A stretch of 64,000 nucleotides of DNA from Arthrinium phaeospermum (GCA_006503535.1 QYRS01000006.1:2108001-2172000); one strand, 5' to 3'. Positions 33,349 through 45,177 are shown, numbered from the stretch's first letter. A program made the numbers and translations. The notes: generated from the letters alone by a model not told the origin.

Positions 33349-34730
33349 TCACCCGGAACTTGCAGGTAGCCAATCTGGTAATTCTTTGTGCCAGCCATCG
33401 AGGTAGCCGTCCAAGCTGTTGTCCTTCTCTCTCATCTCGTACGCTTCATCGTTTCGGTGCAACTTGGTATACGCAGCCACAATAATCTTCATGGCGTCAA
33501 ATGTGTACCGGAGCTGGTCCTCAGGGGTCGGTTTGGTCCCCGCTCGGAACGCCTCGGTCAGGGCCGGGATCGCGAGCTTGTACGAGTTTTTGTCTTCGTT
33601 GTCGACGTAGGCCTTGCCGAGTCCGAGCCGTGATCGAAGCTTGATGGCCAGGGCTGCGGGGCTGCGGTTGTCGAGCGCTTCTTGGGTTTCGTTCTTCGGC
33701 ACATTAATGGCCTTTTGGTTCCGCTCTTTGGTCTCCGGTTCTTCCCATCGCGGTTGGTACTGCTTCCGCTAACTTCTCTGACCAGACGGACTGGAACCAG
33801 ACTTCCGTGAACATATGGACCGCGGTGTGTATGTCGAACGAATACCATCTCTGCAGAAACGCATAATCGCATAATACATCGGCAGGGTGTGGTCTCTGGT
33901 TCGGCGCCGCGTATCTGGACAATGATGATGGTACATTCGATGGCGAAAGGCATTCTATGAATGACAGCAGTTCCACAACGTTACTTTGTCGGGATGTACG
34001 GGATATTTTCGTAATAGCCTTGAACGATACGAGCCAAACCAACGCCACCGCACGTACCGGTATCTGTTTGCCATGCCGGCGAAGACCCCGGAGCCACTTC
34101 TCGAATTCATGGAGTCATGTGCGTATTAGTTCGTTCTGGCTCAGCTCATTCTCGGCTTCGGCCAGTAGATTGGTATACTCCGCAATGGGCATCTGGTTCT
34201 CGCGAACATAAACTGCCGCCAGTTCAATCGCCAAACCACAGTGATCGAGCTTTTCCAGGAGCCCCTATCAGGGCTTATTCACTGTGCGGCCCCCTTATTG
34301 GTTTCTGGTCGCAGACGAGCAAGTCTTTCCACATATTTATCGCGTTTCGTGAACTCGTCGGTGCCAGGTCAGTCTTTCCGGGTTATGCCATCCTTTCTCG
34401 CTCATCTTGTCCAGGAGCATCCGGCAGTAGTCTTGAAAATTGAGCCGTGTGAAGTCGTACGCGTCTGGGCTCAGATGAGGGTCTCTCCGAGCGCATACCT
34501 ATCAGTACGAACTCAGGCCAGCCAAAGTATAATCCCCTCGCCTCATACCCACCAAATTTGGCGGACTCTGCACCTTCTGTGGCCTTCTCGATGGCTTGGG
34601 ACTCATCTCGTACTAAGTCTCGCTTCTCCTCCTTGCCGAGTTCCCATCTTCGAGTTGTTTTCCCTTTGCATTGTTGGTCCAGTTGAAGCCGTAGACTTTG
34701 AACACATTTTCAGACACGTCGAACTAGTAA
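33349..34730 (-). pseudogene. Decayed gene for a conserved fungal protein with a TPR-like C-terminus
   Basis: Protein-like segments appear in order on the minus strand but in different frames. From 34730 downwards they are SENVFKVYGFNWTNN, then RWELGKEEKRDLV and YEARGLYFGWPEFVL, then PDAYDFTRLNFQDYCRMLLDKM, then LEKLDHCGLAIELAAVYVREN, then HEFEKWLRGLRRHGKQIP up to a long RWYSFDIHTAVHMFTEVWF stretch, then the intact last 117 residues (33349-33702; NRSPAALAIKLRSRLGLGKAYVD). Stops interrupt it at 34369-34371, 34265-34270 (two adjacent) and 34115-34117. Frame changes occur near 34650, 34395 and 33755. The gaps are too small for introns. The C-terminal helices resemble tetratricopeptide pairs. I do not know the family's function. 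Confidence 0.7.
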
Positions 34731-35441
34731 ACTGATATGTCAGTCGGTTCATCAGGGGAAGCCAGAGAGTCGACTCGGCTGGTCCTATATGCCCTGAACA
34801 TGCTCCGTTATGCTGAATTGCAAGCAAGAAGAATACTTATGTCCAAATATAGTTGCGAGGAAGATTCAACCTGGGTAGGAACTAAAAGGGTTACGATGCC
34901 TACCTGAGAGGGTATTAGGTGGGAACCAGTGAAGGTCGGTCAATTACAACTGATTTGGCATGAACCCAAAAGACCTCGGACAGGGAAAAGCGGTTTAAGA
35001 TGGCAAATCGTTCCAACTTGATTGCCTTTTTGTTCGCTACATTTGGTGGTATCTATGTAAATAAATAAACAAAAGCCACGGGAGGACACAAGCCCCAGGC
35101 TTGATAACGATACTCTCGTCATAGAATCTCTGCTCTGCAACGACTGGTGGTTTTTTAATACGTAGACGGTTTTCATAACGGGGCGTGACACGAAAACAAA
35201 ATGGAACATGCGTCCGCTAAGTAGCAAGCATCGACCAAGAAGATATACAATAACAGTGTAGGTACCCCTACCAAACCTAGGCTGCTCCGTAGGTTATGTG
35301 GTAAATGTCGTGCTCAAAGGGTTGTAGTATCGCCGCGATATTTTTTCATTTCTGGTGTTTTTCTGTAAATGGTTCGTTTTGTAGTATCGAGATGTGACAT
35401 CACAAGTTGGATCCTTTCAAATGTTCATCTTTTTGATGAAA
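34731..35441. other. Intergenic region between pseudogene and Zn2Cys6 gene
   Basis: About 700 bp, AT-rich, with no protein-like frame and no RNA gene seen. Confidence 0.45.
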
Positions 35442-37863
35442 TCACCGAGACGTTGGTCGGTCAACAAGGAGATAATGATCAATCATATTCTGTCGCGAGT
35501 CAGCAAACACTACGAAGAATAGTTAAGAGTTTGGCAAGGCTTACCCAATCGTACTGTGACGGATCGTTCAGTACATTGTCCAAGGGTATAGTGTCCATAA
35601 AGTCGAGAGAAAAGTCCATCGCATGGATGAGCTGGGACTGGTCCATCGGTGGCGGTGGCAGCGGAGGCGTTTCTTGCGTGTCGTTGTTGAGAAGACTGGC
35701 AAGCGAGCCGTCCCTTACTTCAGGCTGCGGGGGAGGCTGCACAGGGGTCGCGTAGGCTGTTCCTGCATCGAAACTCTGCGCAGAATAGCCCCAACGACTC
35801 TGGTGGCGTGCGCAGCATCTGGGGAAAGGTGTTTCCTGGCTGACCATATCTTATACGAAGTGCCCAACGCTTTCAGTTTCCTCGAACGCTCTGTCGGACT
35901 TTTGCCAAAGTTAGTATCAGACGGATCCAATTAGGGTTGATCGCAACTTACTCTGTCGAGAGACTTTCTGTCAGATCCAAGCAGAGGACCATAGATGCTA
36001 TGAGGAAGTCGTGTAGTGTCTGCCCGGAAAACATGTACCTGTCTTGGTATAATCTGCCTCCCGGCCGACTTTCTTCGTCGTATTCGGCATGTAGGTCAAG
36101 AATCCGCAATGCCGAATCAATCGCGGTACTTCTCGACATGGCATATCTGGGATTGTCTTTGTGGTCGCGGGTGAGGAAGGTTCGATGCAATACGCAAAGA
36201 GTTTTCAGATACATCAACTCAACCATCAGCCTGTGGACAATGTCGAAACACGAGTCGGCAAAGCTGTAGGAGCGCACAGGTCGGATTCTCAGCGTGGCGG
36301 GAAGCTGCTCGTGAAATGAGTGTATTTCGCTGTCCAGGTTTACTACTTCTTCGTACGGCGGCGGCGGCTGGATCGACAAGGCGAAGCGTATGACTCGACG
36401 CTGCAGGCGGCAGAGTATGGACTTGTAGCATAGATAAAGCGTGGATGTTGCTTCGGTTGGAGGCCGGGGAGGTGGTAAGACCGTCGTGTGCTCGTCGAAG
36501 TCCAGGTCGAACCGATTACCTGGAGCTTCCGTGTCGCATTCGTCTTCGCGGACAATCGGCGGCATGCCTAACTGGAATGAAAACATACAGTCGAACACTT
36601 CGATGAAGAACCACGCACGCCGGCGGATTTCCCCTTCGAAGGGCGTGATGCTTGGCAGGTATTTCGGGTCTCTATGGTAACCCATTCGCTGGGCGAGACG
36701 TACAAGTAAGCCGAACTTCGACCATAGGCTTGAGTCACAGTCCTTTCTTCGTTGGAATTCAGTATAATTCGATAGCAGCAAGGCCTCTACAGAGTAAGGT
36801 TTCGCGGCAAGGTAGTCGCCGGCGATTAGACAGTCGATTGCCAGTGCAGCTAATTTGTCGGGGTGAGCTGCCTCGCAGTCCTTGCTCACATCCTCGCCTT
36901 GCCCCATGGAAACCGTAGCAGCAACATTGAGAATGGAAGCCAGGATGCTGAGCCATAACAAGCTGGCGGATGATGGATCTCGCCAGAACACGTCGTATTC
37001 CCTTTGAAATTTGGAGGTGTGGATGTATGGGGCGGCATGAAACCTGGATTGAAAGTAGCCAAAGACCAGCTGGTCGGTCTTGTGCTTGGGTGGCAGCCGG
37101 GCAAAGGCTTCATCTGCAGTAAGACGAACTTGCGAGCCGTACACCACGTCCATCTCACGCGATTGAAGGGATGACGATGAATGGGGCGGCGGCGAAGGAC
37201 TCGAGTCCTCTTCCGAGGGTTCGGCTTCAACGATGCCCCGGATGTCATGAATACTCTCGAGGATGGCCGACCAGTGGGTTGCGCCGACGTAGCCTGTTTC
37301 GGGCTGGGAATGACCATACGGTGGTGCTCCACTGCCGGGCGTGACGGCGGCTGTTACGGTGCTCGGAGGCGTGCTGAAGTCAGAGCGCATTTCCACCTCA
37401 CTCCGTGGATCGGAGCTCGATGCGACGCTGGCGATGCTTCCGTCTTGGCTCCCGGCATTTTGTACGAGGCCATTCACCATGTCTTCCAGCTTCTGAAGGC
37501 GGACCTGCAGGAGGGGGCGTGACATGCCATCCTGTTTGGGGCGGGAATCCGCCTGAGGCCGGGACTCATTGCCCTTGGGCTTGCGAGCAGCCCGAGGGGC
37601 ATACTCGCAGAAAGCGGCCTCCCCACTCTTGACGCATCGTTCGCATGGTTGCTGACGATCACATTTCACCTAATGGGCGGAGATTAGCGAGGGGAGACGG
37701 CGAGGGAGGAGATGCTCCAACAACAGCAGTGAGGCGGCCTTGCCTTTCGGGTGCGACACAGCAGACAGCTAACTGGCGGTCTGTTGCGCTTCTGGATCTT
37801 CCGCTGCATGCCTTCGGTTGGTTGTGCGCGGAAGACGCTGGTCTGGTAGGATGGACGGTCCAT
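35442..37863 (-). CDS. Zn2Cys6 transcription factor with fungal-specific TF domain
   Basis: Exons on the minus strand: 37744..37863, 37669..35952, 35898..about 35743, 35695..35545 and 35489..35442. The zinc cluster spans the first intron: SCLLCRTRK joins VKCDRQQPCERCVKSGEAAFC. That intron begins with GC in a perfect AAG|GCAAGG context at 37743. A linker/dimerisation helix (VRLQKLEDMVNGLV) and a disordered Ser/Pro region follow. The middle homology region (PF04082-like, about 190-480) contains SLLWLSILASILNVA, LVRLAQRMGYHRDPKYLPSITPFEGEIRRRAWF. The C-terminus is acidic (MDFSLDFMDTIPLDNVLNDPSQYDW), as in activation domains. The frame changes between 35743 and 35695, which a 47-nt intron would explain. 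The DNA target is unknown. Confidence 0.8.
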
Positions 37864-40800
37864 GGTCCGGACTGGACTCGGGGATAACCTCAAACGGCGA
37901 TATTTTATTTTTAAAGTCCTCCCAAGGAAAGCATGTGTGTCATGCCGTCTGTATGTAGCCCACACACTAGGACCTGGACATGAGAGTGTGTATGTGTGCG
38001 GTGTGAGCTCAGGCCAAGTCGAGTCAAAGCCAAAGTCCGGCGGGAGCGCGGTATTAACAACGAAGCAGCAGTCAGGCTCAATTAAGGCCGGACGGGCTAT
38101 GGACGTCGCGTGGGAAGATGGGTTAGTTTAGGAAGAGGAAAAAAGACAGCTGCTTGAAGCCCAGTGGCCGATCGCAAAACACCCGACTGCTTTTCGGAGA
38201 TATGAACTCGAAGGAATGAAATGACAAATGTGAGGTCTGAGTAAGTACTTTCAGAGGACAGGGCCCCAGGCTGAGAGGTGACTGGAATTGGCAGATGGCT
38301 GGCTCATGGGGGTCACTTCCTACTCGCCATCTTGCGTGCGCATCTATGTGGGTGTGCGTTTGTGTGTGTGGTGTGGAAAGCGTTCCGTTCCCCGTTAATC
38401 GTTCAAATCAAGCAATTAATCAGTCCATGGTCGGTGGTGCTTTTTCGGCTGCCTTTCCTTTCCTTCGTTTCCCTCATTGGAATATCCGCGTATCCGGAGA
38501 AAATGGGTCATCCAAACTCCGCAGCTCCCGTTTTGAGAATGGGGGCTTTTTTTCACTAAGGGTACATCCCAGCCATTGTACACCCACATACCTCCAGCTC
38601 CCAAGTACCGAGCTCCTCTTGATCTTGATCTGGAATCCTTCCATGATCAGTTCAATACTACGTCGTGAGGTACCTCATTAAAAAGCATGGTTTGAAGATT
38701 GGAAGAGTGGTTTGGGGCTTCTGCTGGACAAATCAAAGGCTTTCTTTTCTTCCTCTCTCTCCAGTTCTGGATGGGAGTGTGCATCGCATCGGGAATCCCA
38801 TATGTCTACCGTACTTACCTAAGGTAAGCAGCCCAAGTCCCATCCAAGCCCACTTCGTCTCTCTTGGCTTGGGAACATGACCTATCGTTCCGATGCGGTG
38901 GTCGAGAAACGAACCACCACTTGCTACAAAACCAGGTCACTTTTGCCCCTCATTTCGTAACAGAGCATGGTATCGGACTCTCGGCTCTAAGTCCTGCGGG
39001 AGATAAGATCGGGTTGGTCGGCCTGGGGTCTTGACAGGCTCTTCTTCCACCGCCTTCTAGCCAATCAATTGCCTGATTCTGTTCAATTTCCATAGGTGTT
39101 CGCCAAGCCCGCTGATCATTGCATTGAAAGACTTTTGACCTGGTCCCCTCTTATCAGATATAAGTATCTATCTCCATGAGCCATTGTCGGTAGACAACCA
39201 CTTGACGGCAAAGCCTAGCAAATCGGTCAGCAGAAGACACGGCACATAACTGCGAAAATGCTGCGTGCGTAGTGTCCGCTAGTTAGTGGACGTGGGACGG
39301 AGGCTGGAATCTTCGGACACTGGTAAGATTAAGCCCTTGTTAAGTCCGATTGCCACGCATACGCCCAGATAACCCCCGCCGCTTCCGCTTACCTACAGGC
39401 TTGGAACGAGAATCCTTGCATGACGGCACCCAATCTGTTGGGAATGGGCACGATGACCTCTTCCAAGTTCCTGCAGGCCAGGAGTCAGGTGGGGCAGCAG
39501 TAATATATACCACACCTCACCTTAGGTGCCGCTGACTTCACATTTACTTTACTGAGAACGAGTGTGGCTCTCATCATCCAGCAGCAGCGGGGCCATCACA
39601 TCGCAGAGACGGTCCAGCCTGACAGAGTTCCGATTCAAAAACCTTGACACTATTGCGATGCCCGATAGGTGAGGGGCAGCGACATGACCACATGCGTAAC
39701 GACCATGGCCAATATTTGATTCCCTGAAGCTCTTCAACTCTCACCCAAAATACTTTCTCTTGAGCTGGGCTGGGCTGTGCATGGCATATGTAGCTCTATC
39801 ACCGTTGGCCGCACAGATAACCCCCGAAACCTAAAAGGCCACTTTGCGAAATTGTCCGATTGGCTGATAATTGAGCATATACCACGGCAGTTCCCATCAC
39901 GGCAAGCACGCCGCTGTGGCAGCTCGACAAGTCTATATTTTTCTGTTTGTCGAGGTCGGCTGTGCATGAGCGAAACTCAACCCGTCGACATACCATAAGG
40001 TTTCGGGCGGACATAGTGTCATACGAGAGAAGAGTACCAACCTTGGGAAAAGGAACGAGTCTGCTCTGCTCTACAGAAGGGGCCAGATCTTGGTTCTCTT
40101 GAGGTCCGAGTCGACGTCTGAAACGCATTTGGTCCCACGGACAAGACCACGGCACGGAGAGTGAGAGAAGATAGCCAGAATTGTCTCAATGATCATGTCA
40201 CTCATTGGCCGTACCAATACTCTCCCATGTGGATATCAAGGTTGACAGCGAATACGTCTCCATCTCACCCGTCGGTTCTGCCATCATTAGCATACCCACA
40301 GGAGACATCAACCCACGTTTTCAACGCACGCTCAGCTCCTCCAGCTCGCACTCCAAGCCTTTCACGCCAAGTATTTACGGGGAACATGGGGCCGGCCCCG
40401 TTGTGTCAATTGGGCCGGCTTCGGCCTCCTGGCTTCAGGGGCAAGTTGTCCTACGTGAACTTGGTCACCACGTCAACGAGTAGCCATGAAATTTCGGTGT
40501 TCACGGGAATGGGATACAAGAAACCGAAGGCTCGCCAAAAGCAGTTACCCCACACACGACGAGATGGTTACTGGACCAACCATGGTATCTGTTGTCGCCA
40601 GCGCAGATACCTTAGCACGTCAACTGGTCTGGTATATAACGGATTTTCTCTGTACCAATCGCCTCGGCGCCACGTACGGCGGTCCCTTTGTTTTAAGGCT
40701 TAAGGTGGAAGAGACGACGGTCTTCGTCGGGCCGGCGATGGGCCAAAATGGAGCAGCGGCTGTTGAGGCGCCATCGGTTGTCGGTGCCCGAGGCTTCTTG

Positions 40801-41030
40801 CATCGCTCCCGCGATCGTGGAGCTCATAATAGGGCCTGGGTCTTTGCTGCTTGGGTTGGTATTGTTGCCCTGACGAACAAGGTTCGCAATGTGGCACATG
40901 TTCCTTGTTCAGCTTGTCTGCTCAATCATGGATTGAGGCTGAGCCGGGAAACGTGCAAACTCTCCCCTTCCCCGTTCGATAGCCAGCCTCTTAAGTTCGA
41001 ACGTAGCTTTCGGCAAAACAATGGTATGAG
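37864..41030. other. Gene-poor region, first part
   Basis: About 3.2 kb upstream of the Zn2Cys6 gene. Overlapping short frames between 40160 and 41050 have no recognisable domain and no consistent coding character. A near-perfect palindrome (CTTACCT-A-AGGTAAG) lies at 38814-38828. No RNA gene seen. It probably includes the regulator's promoter. Confidence 0.45.
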
Positions 41031-41200
41031 AGATCAGCTCAGTACTTAAACCAAATAACCTCAAATCCTCCCAGCGAAGTAGCTGAGTAACTCAATGGTA
41101 AAATAAATTGTCATGCCTGTGGATGCGCGTTCCCACTGGCCCTTCGCTTTTGGCAGTTTCCGCGTTCGAACCCGTTGAGGAGCATCCACTCCCCTTCTTT

Positions 41201-41252
41201 CCCCCCCCCCCCCCCCCCCCCCCCCCTTTTTTTTTTTTTTTCCTTTTTTTTT
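41201..41252. repeat. Homopolymer junction C26-T15-CC-T11
   Basis: Twenty-six C followed directly by fifteen T, two C and eleven T. The tract is an extreme strand-asymmetric polypyrimidine run. The exact lengths may be unreliable in any assembly. Such tracts can form triplex or quadruplex structures. Confidence 0.9.
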
Positions 41253-41540
41253 TTGCTTTCCATGCCTATAACTCTGTCACACATTTTCACCACAAAACAG
41301 TTCTTTGCCGTAGCTAATGATCTCACCTTTGGATAATCTGGCGGCCCGAGGCAACGTCAATGTCGACATCATCGATTTCTCTCAGTCTCAGGATACCGAA
41401 ACCCAGACAGCAATAACATCCCACATATAAACAGTCACATCTACTTCTTTCACCTGTTCGACAGACTCGCCCTCATGGGTCCCGATTGAAAGGCAACCGT
41501 TCCTCTTGCGGGCCACATGAGGGAAGATGCCTCAAGGTCA

Positions 41541-41717
41541 ATGGTCAGTGAATACTCAGCCGGCGAGAAGCTCAAGAAGCTCGAGGAGGTTGTCAGAATG
41601 ACTGAACTCCGGCTTGATCCAAGATTGGCAAGGTGAATGGCCGATCGCGGAGCTTCGTTCGAGTCAACATTGGAGCAGTGGGATACGGCGCTCGATATGA
41701 TATCTCAGCATGGCACG
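41541..41717 (+). pseudogene. Relic coding fragment
   Basis: One frame has protein-like, helix-rich composition (GEKLKKLEEVVRMTELRLDPRLAR, a stop at 41634-41636, then ADRGASFESTLEQWDTALDMISQHGT) up to a second stop at 41718. A further short open stretch in another frame (41746-41949) contains KAEVDTIEEVEQAKLCVGSQW. This looks like a remnant of a gene or transposon with nonsense changes. The family is not recognised, and chance is possible. Confidence 0.3.
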
Positions 41718-41991
41718 TAGGGTGGTATTTCTGGTTTAGATCTCAATGCCAGCGCGGTCATGGGCGCCGCCAAAGACGACCTTCAAGGACAATTTGTACC
41801 CTAAAGCAGAGGTCGACACGATTGAGGAGGTCGAACAAGCGAAGCTCTGTGTTGGTTCACAATGGATGCCTAGATATCCAACAATGCATGGAGGAGGGGT
41901 AGGAGGGGGGGAAGATGAGCTCTGGGTTTTAAGACCTAATAACAGGTGAATATTTCACCGAACCGGGAACTTACTACTTGATCAATAGGCT

Positions 41992-42168
41992 GGCCTGTCC
42001 GCGTTGGTCAAGTGGTAAGTCGAAGGGAAGGTAGAAAACCCCGGTCCGGGTGAAGGGGTACGCCCCTTCCCGGACACCGTGACCCGGGCACGGGGGGTTT
42101 TCGTAGGCCCAGGTCGACGGTTCGAGCCCCACCCGGGGGGCTCGACGACTCCCTGGGCTGAGCTTTTT
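41992..42168 (+). ncRNA. Candidate structured Pol III-type RNA or tRNA-derived element
   Basis: A GC-rich island. TGGTCAAGTGG at 42005-42015 fits a tRNA A box. GGTTCGAGCCC at 42119-42129 is close to a B box. A T5 run at 42164-42168 could end Pol III transcription. Between the boxes the sequence folds into a three-way junction: outer stem 42034-42042 with 42094-42102 (9 bp, perfect), hairpin 42044-42075 with a TACG loop, hairpin 42077-42081 with 42089-42093. A second domain pairs 42107-42111 with 42154-42158, 42113-42116 with 42146-42149, and 42123-42130 with 42137-42144. It does not close as a standard tRNA cloverleaf. It could be a SINE, an odd tRNA relic or a new small RNA. Confidence 0.4.
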
Positions 42169-43158
42169 GTTTTATTTCCTTTTTTTCCCTTTCTCCTTCG
42201 GCTTTGTAGATTGAACTCGTCGCTGCCCCCCGTGGCGCTTCTTCTACTTGATGCTTTTCCGGGATAGATACAACTGAATGCCAGCTTTGCAGACTTCTTG
42301 CCCTGCAGTAGAACACATGTTTATCGTGAAATTTCTCACTCATGTTCAGGGTGATCGAAAGCTTCTCTGATGGTGAACCTCGAGGCGCTTCGACTTACCA
42401 TAGTGTGAGAAAATAGAGGGCGCATACAACCAGCTCGGCTATCTACGATCCTACTCCCATGCCTCCCTCGTACGTATATGTAGTCTGCGATTGGCCAAGT
42501 TGATCAGAGTCATGTCAGATGTCAGAATCTCACTCCGATGCCTATATGTGGCCACATGAGCCACCTTCGCATGAAATGGTAATCCCCAGCGTCCCCAGCC
42601 ACCCCCTGTAATGGCTACCACCGCTCCGGAAACCGTCCCTTTTCCTACTCTGGTATCATCCAAAAATCTGCCACTTCCAAACGTTCATCACAGCATGTTG
42701 AGCTCTGGGTCTCAAGATGAAAAAGTCTTTTTTGCTGTTGATGTTGAATAAATGGAAAAAGTGGCCACTGAGCAAGTCTGTCTGTCCATCAGGCTGTCGA
42801 ATACGGCGTAAGTGCTTGTAACTTTCAATGAAGCTCCTAGTACACATTCTGATTCGCCGCAAAATGTGGTGCTCAAAATAGATACCCCCAGAAAAGTTGC
42901 CGCCGCAGCAGGCGGTATTGGATCTCTTCTAAGGCTGATCTGCGATCTAAGCTGATCTAATGCGCAGAACAGTCATCAGATCAGCGCCAAGATCTTGGCC
43001 AGATGAACGAATATGTGCTTACCAAGTCCCTATATGTTTATTGTAAGAGAGATGACAACATAACGGTCAATATCATATTTCTTTCCTGTCAATTCTTTTT
43101 TCTTCGCCTTCCTACTTTTCGTGAGACGACAGATTCTGTCTGGTTCAACTAACACAAT
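42169..43158. other. Intergenic region before the DUF3176 gene
   Basis: About 1 kb with short frames only. It likely holds the promoter of the downstream gene. Nothing else is seen. Confidence 0.4.
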
Positions 43159-45177
43159 ATGATAGACAACAGCGAATCATCTTCCTTCGTACAGAGTTAC
43201 AGGTCCCAAGATAGCATTACACATCTATTGGTAACTGATGAAAATGTACATCGCGACGATTCGGGATCCGAGTCCAACCCCGATACTTCCAAACGAGAAA
43301 AGCTTCTGCCTGAGCCCAAGTCCAGGGTTAAAGAGGGCGACCATGTTTACAAGCTTTGGCTATGGGAGCTTCTCTCTGTGCTTCTCAGTCTCGGGTGTAT
43401 GGTGGCTATAGTCGTCATTGCCGTCATATCGAACGAGACGCCCCTTGCTGAATGGACGCCCCCTATTGGAATCAACACTGTGGTATCCGTTCTCGTAACG
43501 GTCTCCAAGGCAGCCATGCTCATGCCTATCAGCGAGTGCATCAGTCAAATCAAATGGCTCTACCTCACCAGACAAGACCGCCGCCTGGACTCTTTGTCGG
43601 CGTTCGACGATGCCAGCAAGGGGCCCTGGGGTGCTATGCTATTTCTGCGCCCCTCTAAAGTCACGTCATGGCCATTGCTGGCAACCTTCGGGGCGTTCCT
43701 TACGCTGGTGGCTATGGGCATGGACCCTTTCGCCCAGCAGACAGTTACCATTCGGACAGTAAGAGTGGAGCACGAAGCTCGCTCTACCATCTCCGTTGTA
43801 TCCAGCTTTAACACAGGCGACCCCCTTCCGGGTTTACGTGACCCCGGAGACGACTTCCAACGTATGTATCTCCAAATAATGCTGTAACATCCTCCCTCTC
43901 TGAAAGTCCCTCGCTAAATAAGGTCCAGCTACTTTCATCGCCAACAGACTACAACGGGCATTCGTCAACGGTGTATACGACCTTGGATCCAACTTCCAGT
44001 ACACCTGCCCGTCCGGGAACTGCACCTGGCTCGATTTCACTTCGCTTGCCATGTGCAGTTCCTGCAGGAACGTCACAGACAAAACTCGAGTTGTCGCCCA
44101 TCAAAAGGTAGACCACGGCGGAAACCTCAAAGAAAACCAGTCTCTCGATGCCACCTTTACCACACCGGGAGGGCTCGTCTTGGCGATCTCTGCTACAGAG
44201 GACACCAAGACCGAAGTAGCTGGCAGTGCCATTCTTGACTACTACAACATCACTAAAGTAACAGAGAAGCTCGTGTCCTTGGCCGTCGTTCAGTTGAAAA
44301 ACAGCTACATGGGCGGGAACAAAACAGCAAACGAGCAACCGTCAGGTGTTTGGACCGCCACCGAGTGCGCATTGAGCTGGTGCGCCAAAACGTACGGGGG
44401 CGTTGTGATTGTAAGACAGTCTTCTATCTTGATCTAACCCGGCCCTCCAAACCCAGGTTCCCACTGATAATTCTGTAGTCTGAAGGGAAACTATTGCCCT
44501 CCTACAACATAACAGAGATGCCTCTCAGGCCAAGATCGACTATGAATTCGACTCGAGGGCCAGAAAACCAGATAATGTGGAATCTGGTACCACGCATCGA
44601 TGGTAACACAGAAGCCGGCACGGACGCCTTCTCGCCTTTGCAGAATGGTAGCTTCACGGTTGTTTACCGAGATCACGACATCCTGTCTAAGCTTATGAGA
44701 AAGATGTTTTCATTCGACAAACGTAGCGGATTCGCGGATTCCTCGATAGGCTCCGTGTTGGGACATGGTACGAATGTTTCGGAGCTCGTATTCAACATGA
44801 CGGAAAGCATGACGAATGCTATCCGGTCGGGACCGGGTTCCATCACGGCCGAGGGGACCGCGTGGCGTGAAGAGGCGGAAATCCACATCGAGTGGTCCTG
44901 GCTCATCCTCCCGCTCGCCTTCGTGCTTTCAGGGACGGCGCTCTTCGTCGCTACGGTGGTGGTCAGCAGCTGCCAATACCCCGGGCAGCCTCTATGGAAG
45001 TCCTCGATGTGGCCGTTGGTCTTCCAGGGACTCGACGAGTGGAGCGTCGAGGAGAGGTGTGCGAGAGAAGATGGGTCGCTTCGAGAGGTAAAGGAGATGG
45101 AGGAGATGGCCAAGGCAATGCGTGTCACACTGCAACAGAACGGATTCGGGGCGCAGAAGCTCAAACGTGCTTGGTAG
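43159..45177 (+). CDS. DUF3176-family fungal membrane protein
   Basis: Exons 43159..43861, 43929..44410 and 44479..45177, 627 aa, phases consistent. DUF3176 (PF11374) proteins are fungal integral membrane proteins of unknown function, often expanded in filamentous ascomycetes. A cytosolic N-terminus with acidic/Ser-rich sequence is followed by TM1 (about 67-92, LWELLSVLLSLGCMVAIVVIAVI), TM2 (about 103-123), the DUF core (SECISQIKWLYLTRQDRRLDSLSAFDDASKGPWGAMLFL) and TM3 (about 170-190). A large extracellular loop carries Cys pairs (YTCPSGNCTW, MCSSCRN) and several N-glycosylation sites. A last TM (about 565-590) precedes a charged tail. The order and motifs are textbook for this family. Confidence 0.88.

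Noticed and set aside
40161..41049. Overlapping open frames of 90-190 codons
   Set aside because: Composition is irregular, there are no motifs, and the frames overlap one another in different phases.
41083..41180. tRNA-like signals (TAACTCAATGG and GTTCGAACCC)
   Set aside because: T-arm and acceptor stems do not pair, so it is not an intact tRNA. It is kept only as context for the homopolymer finding.
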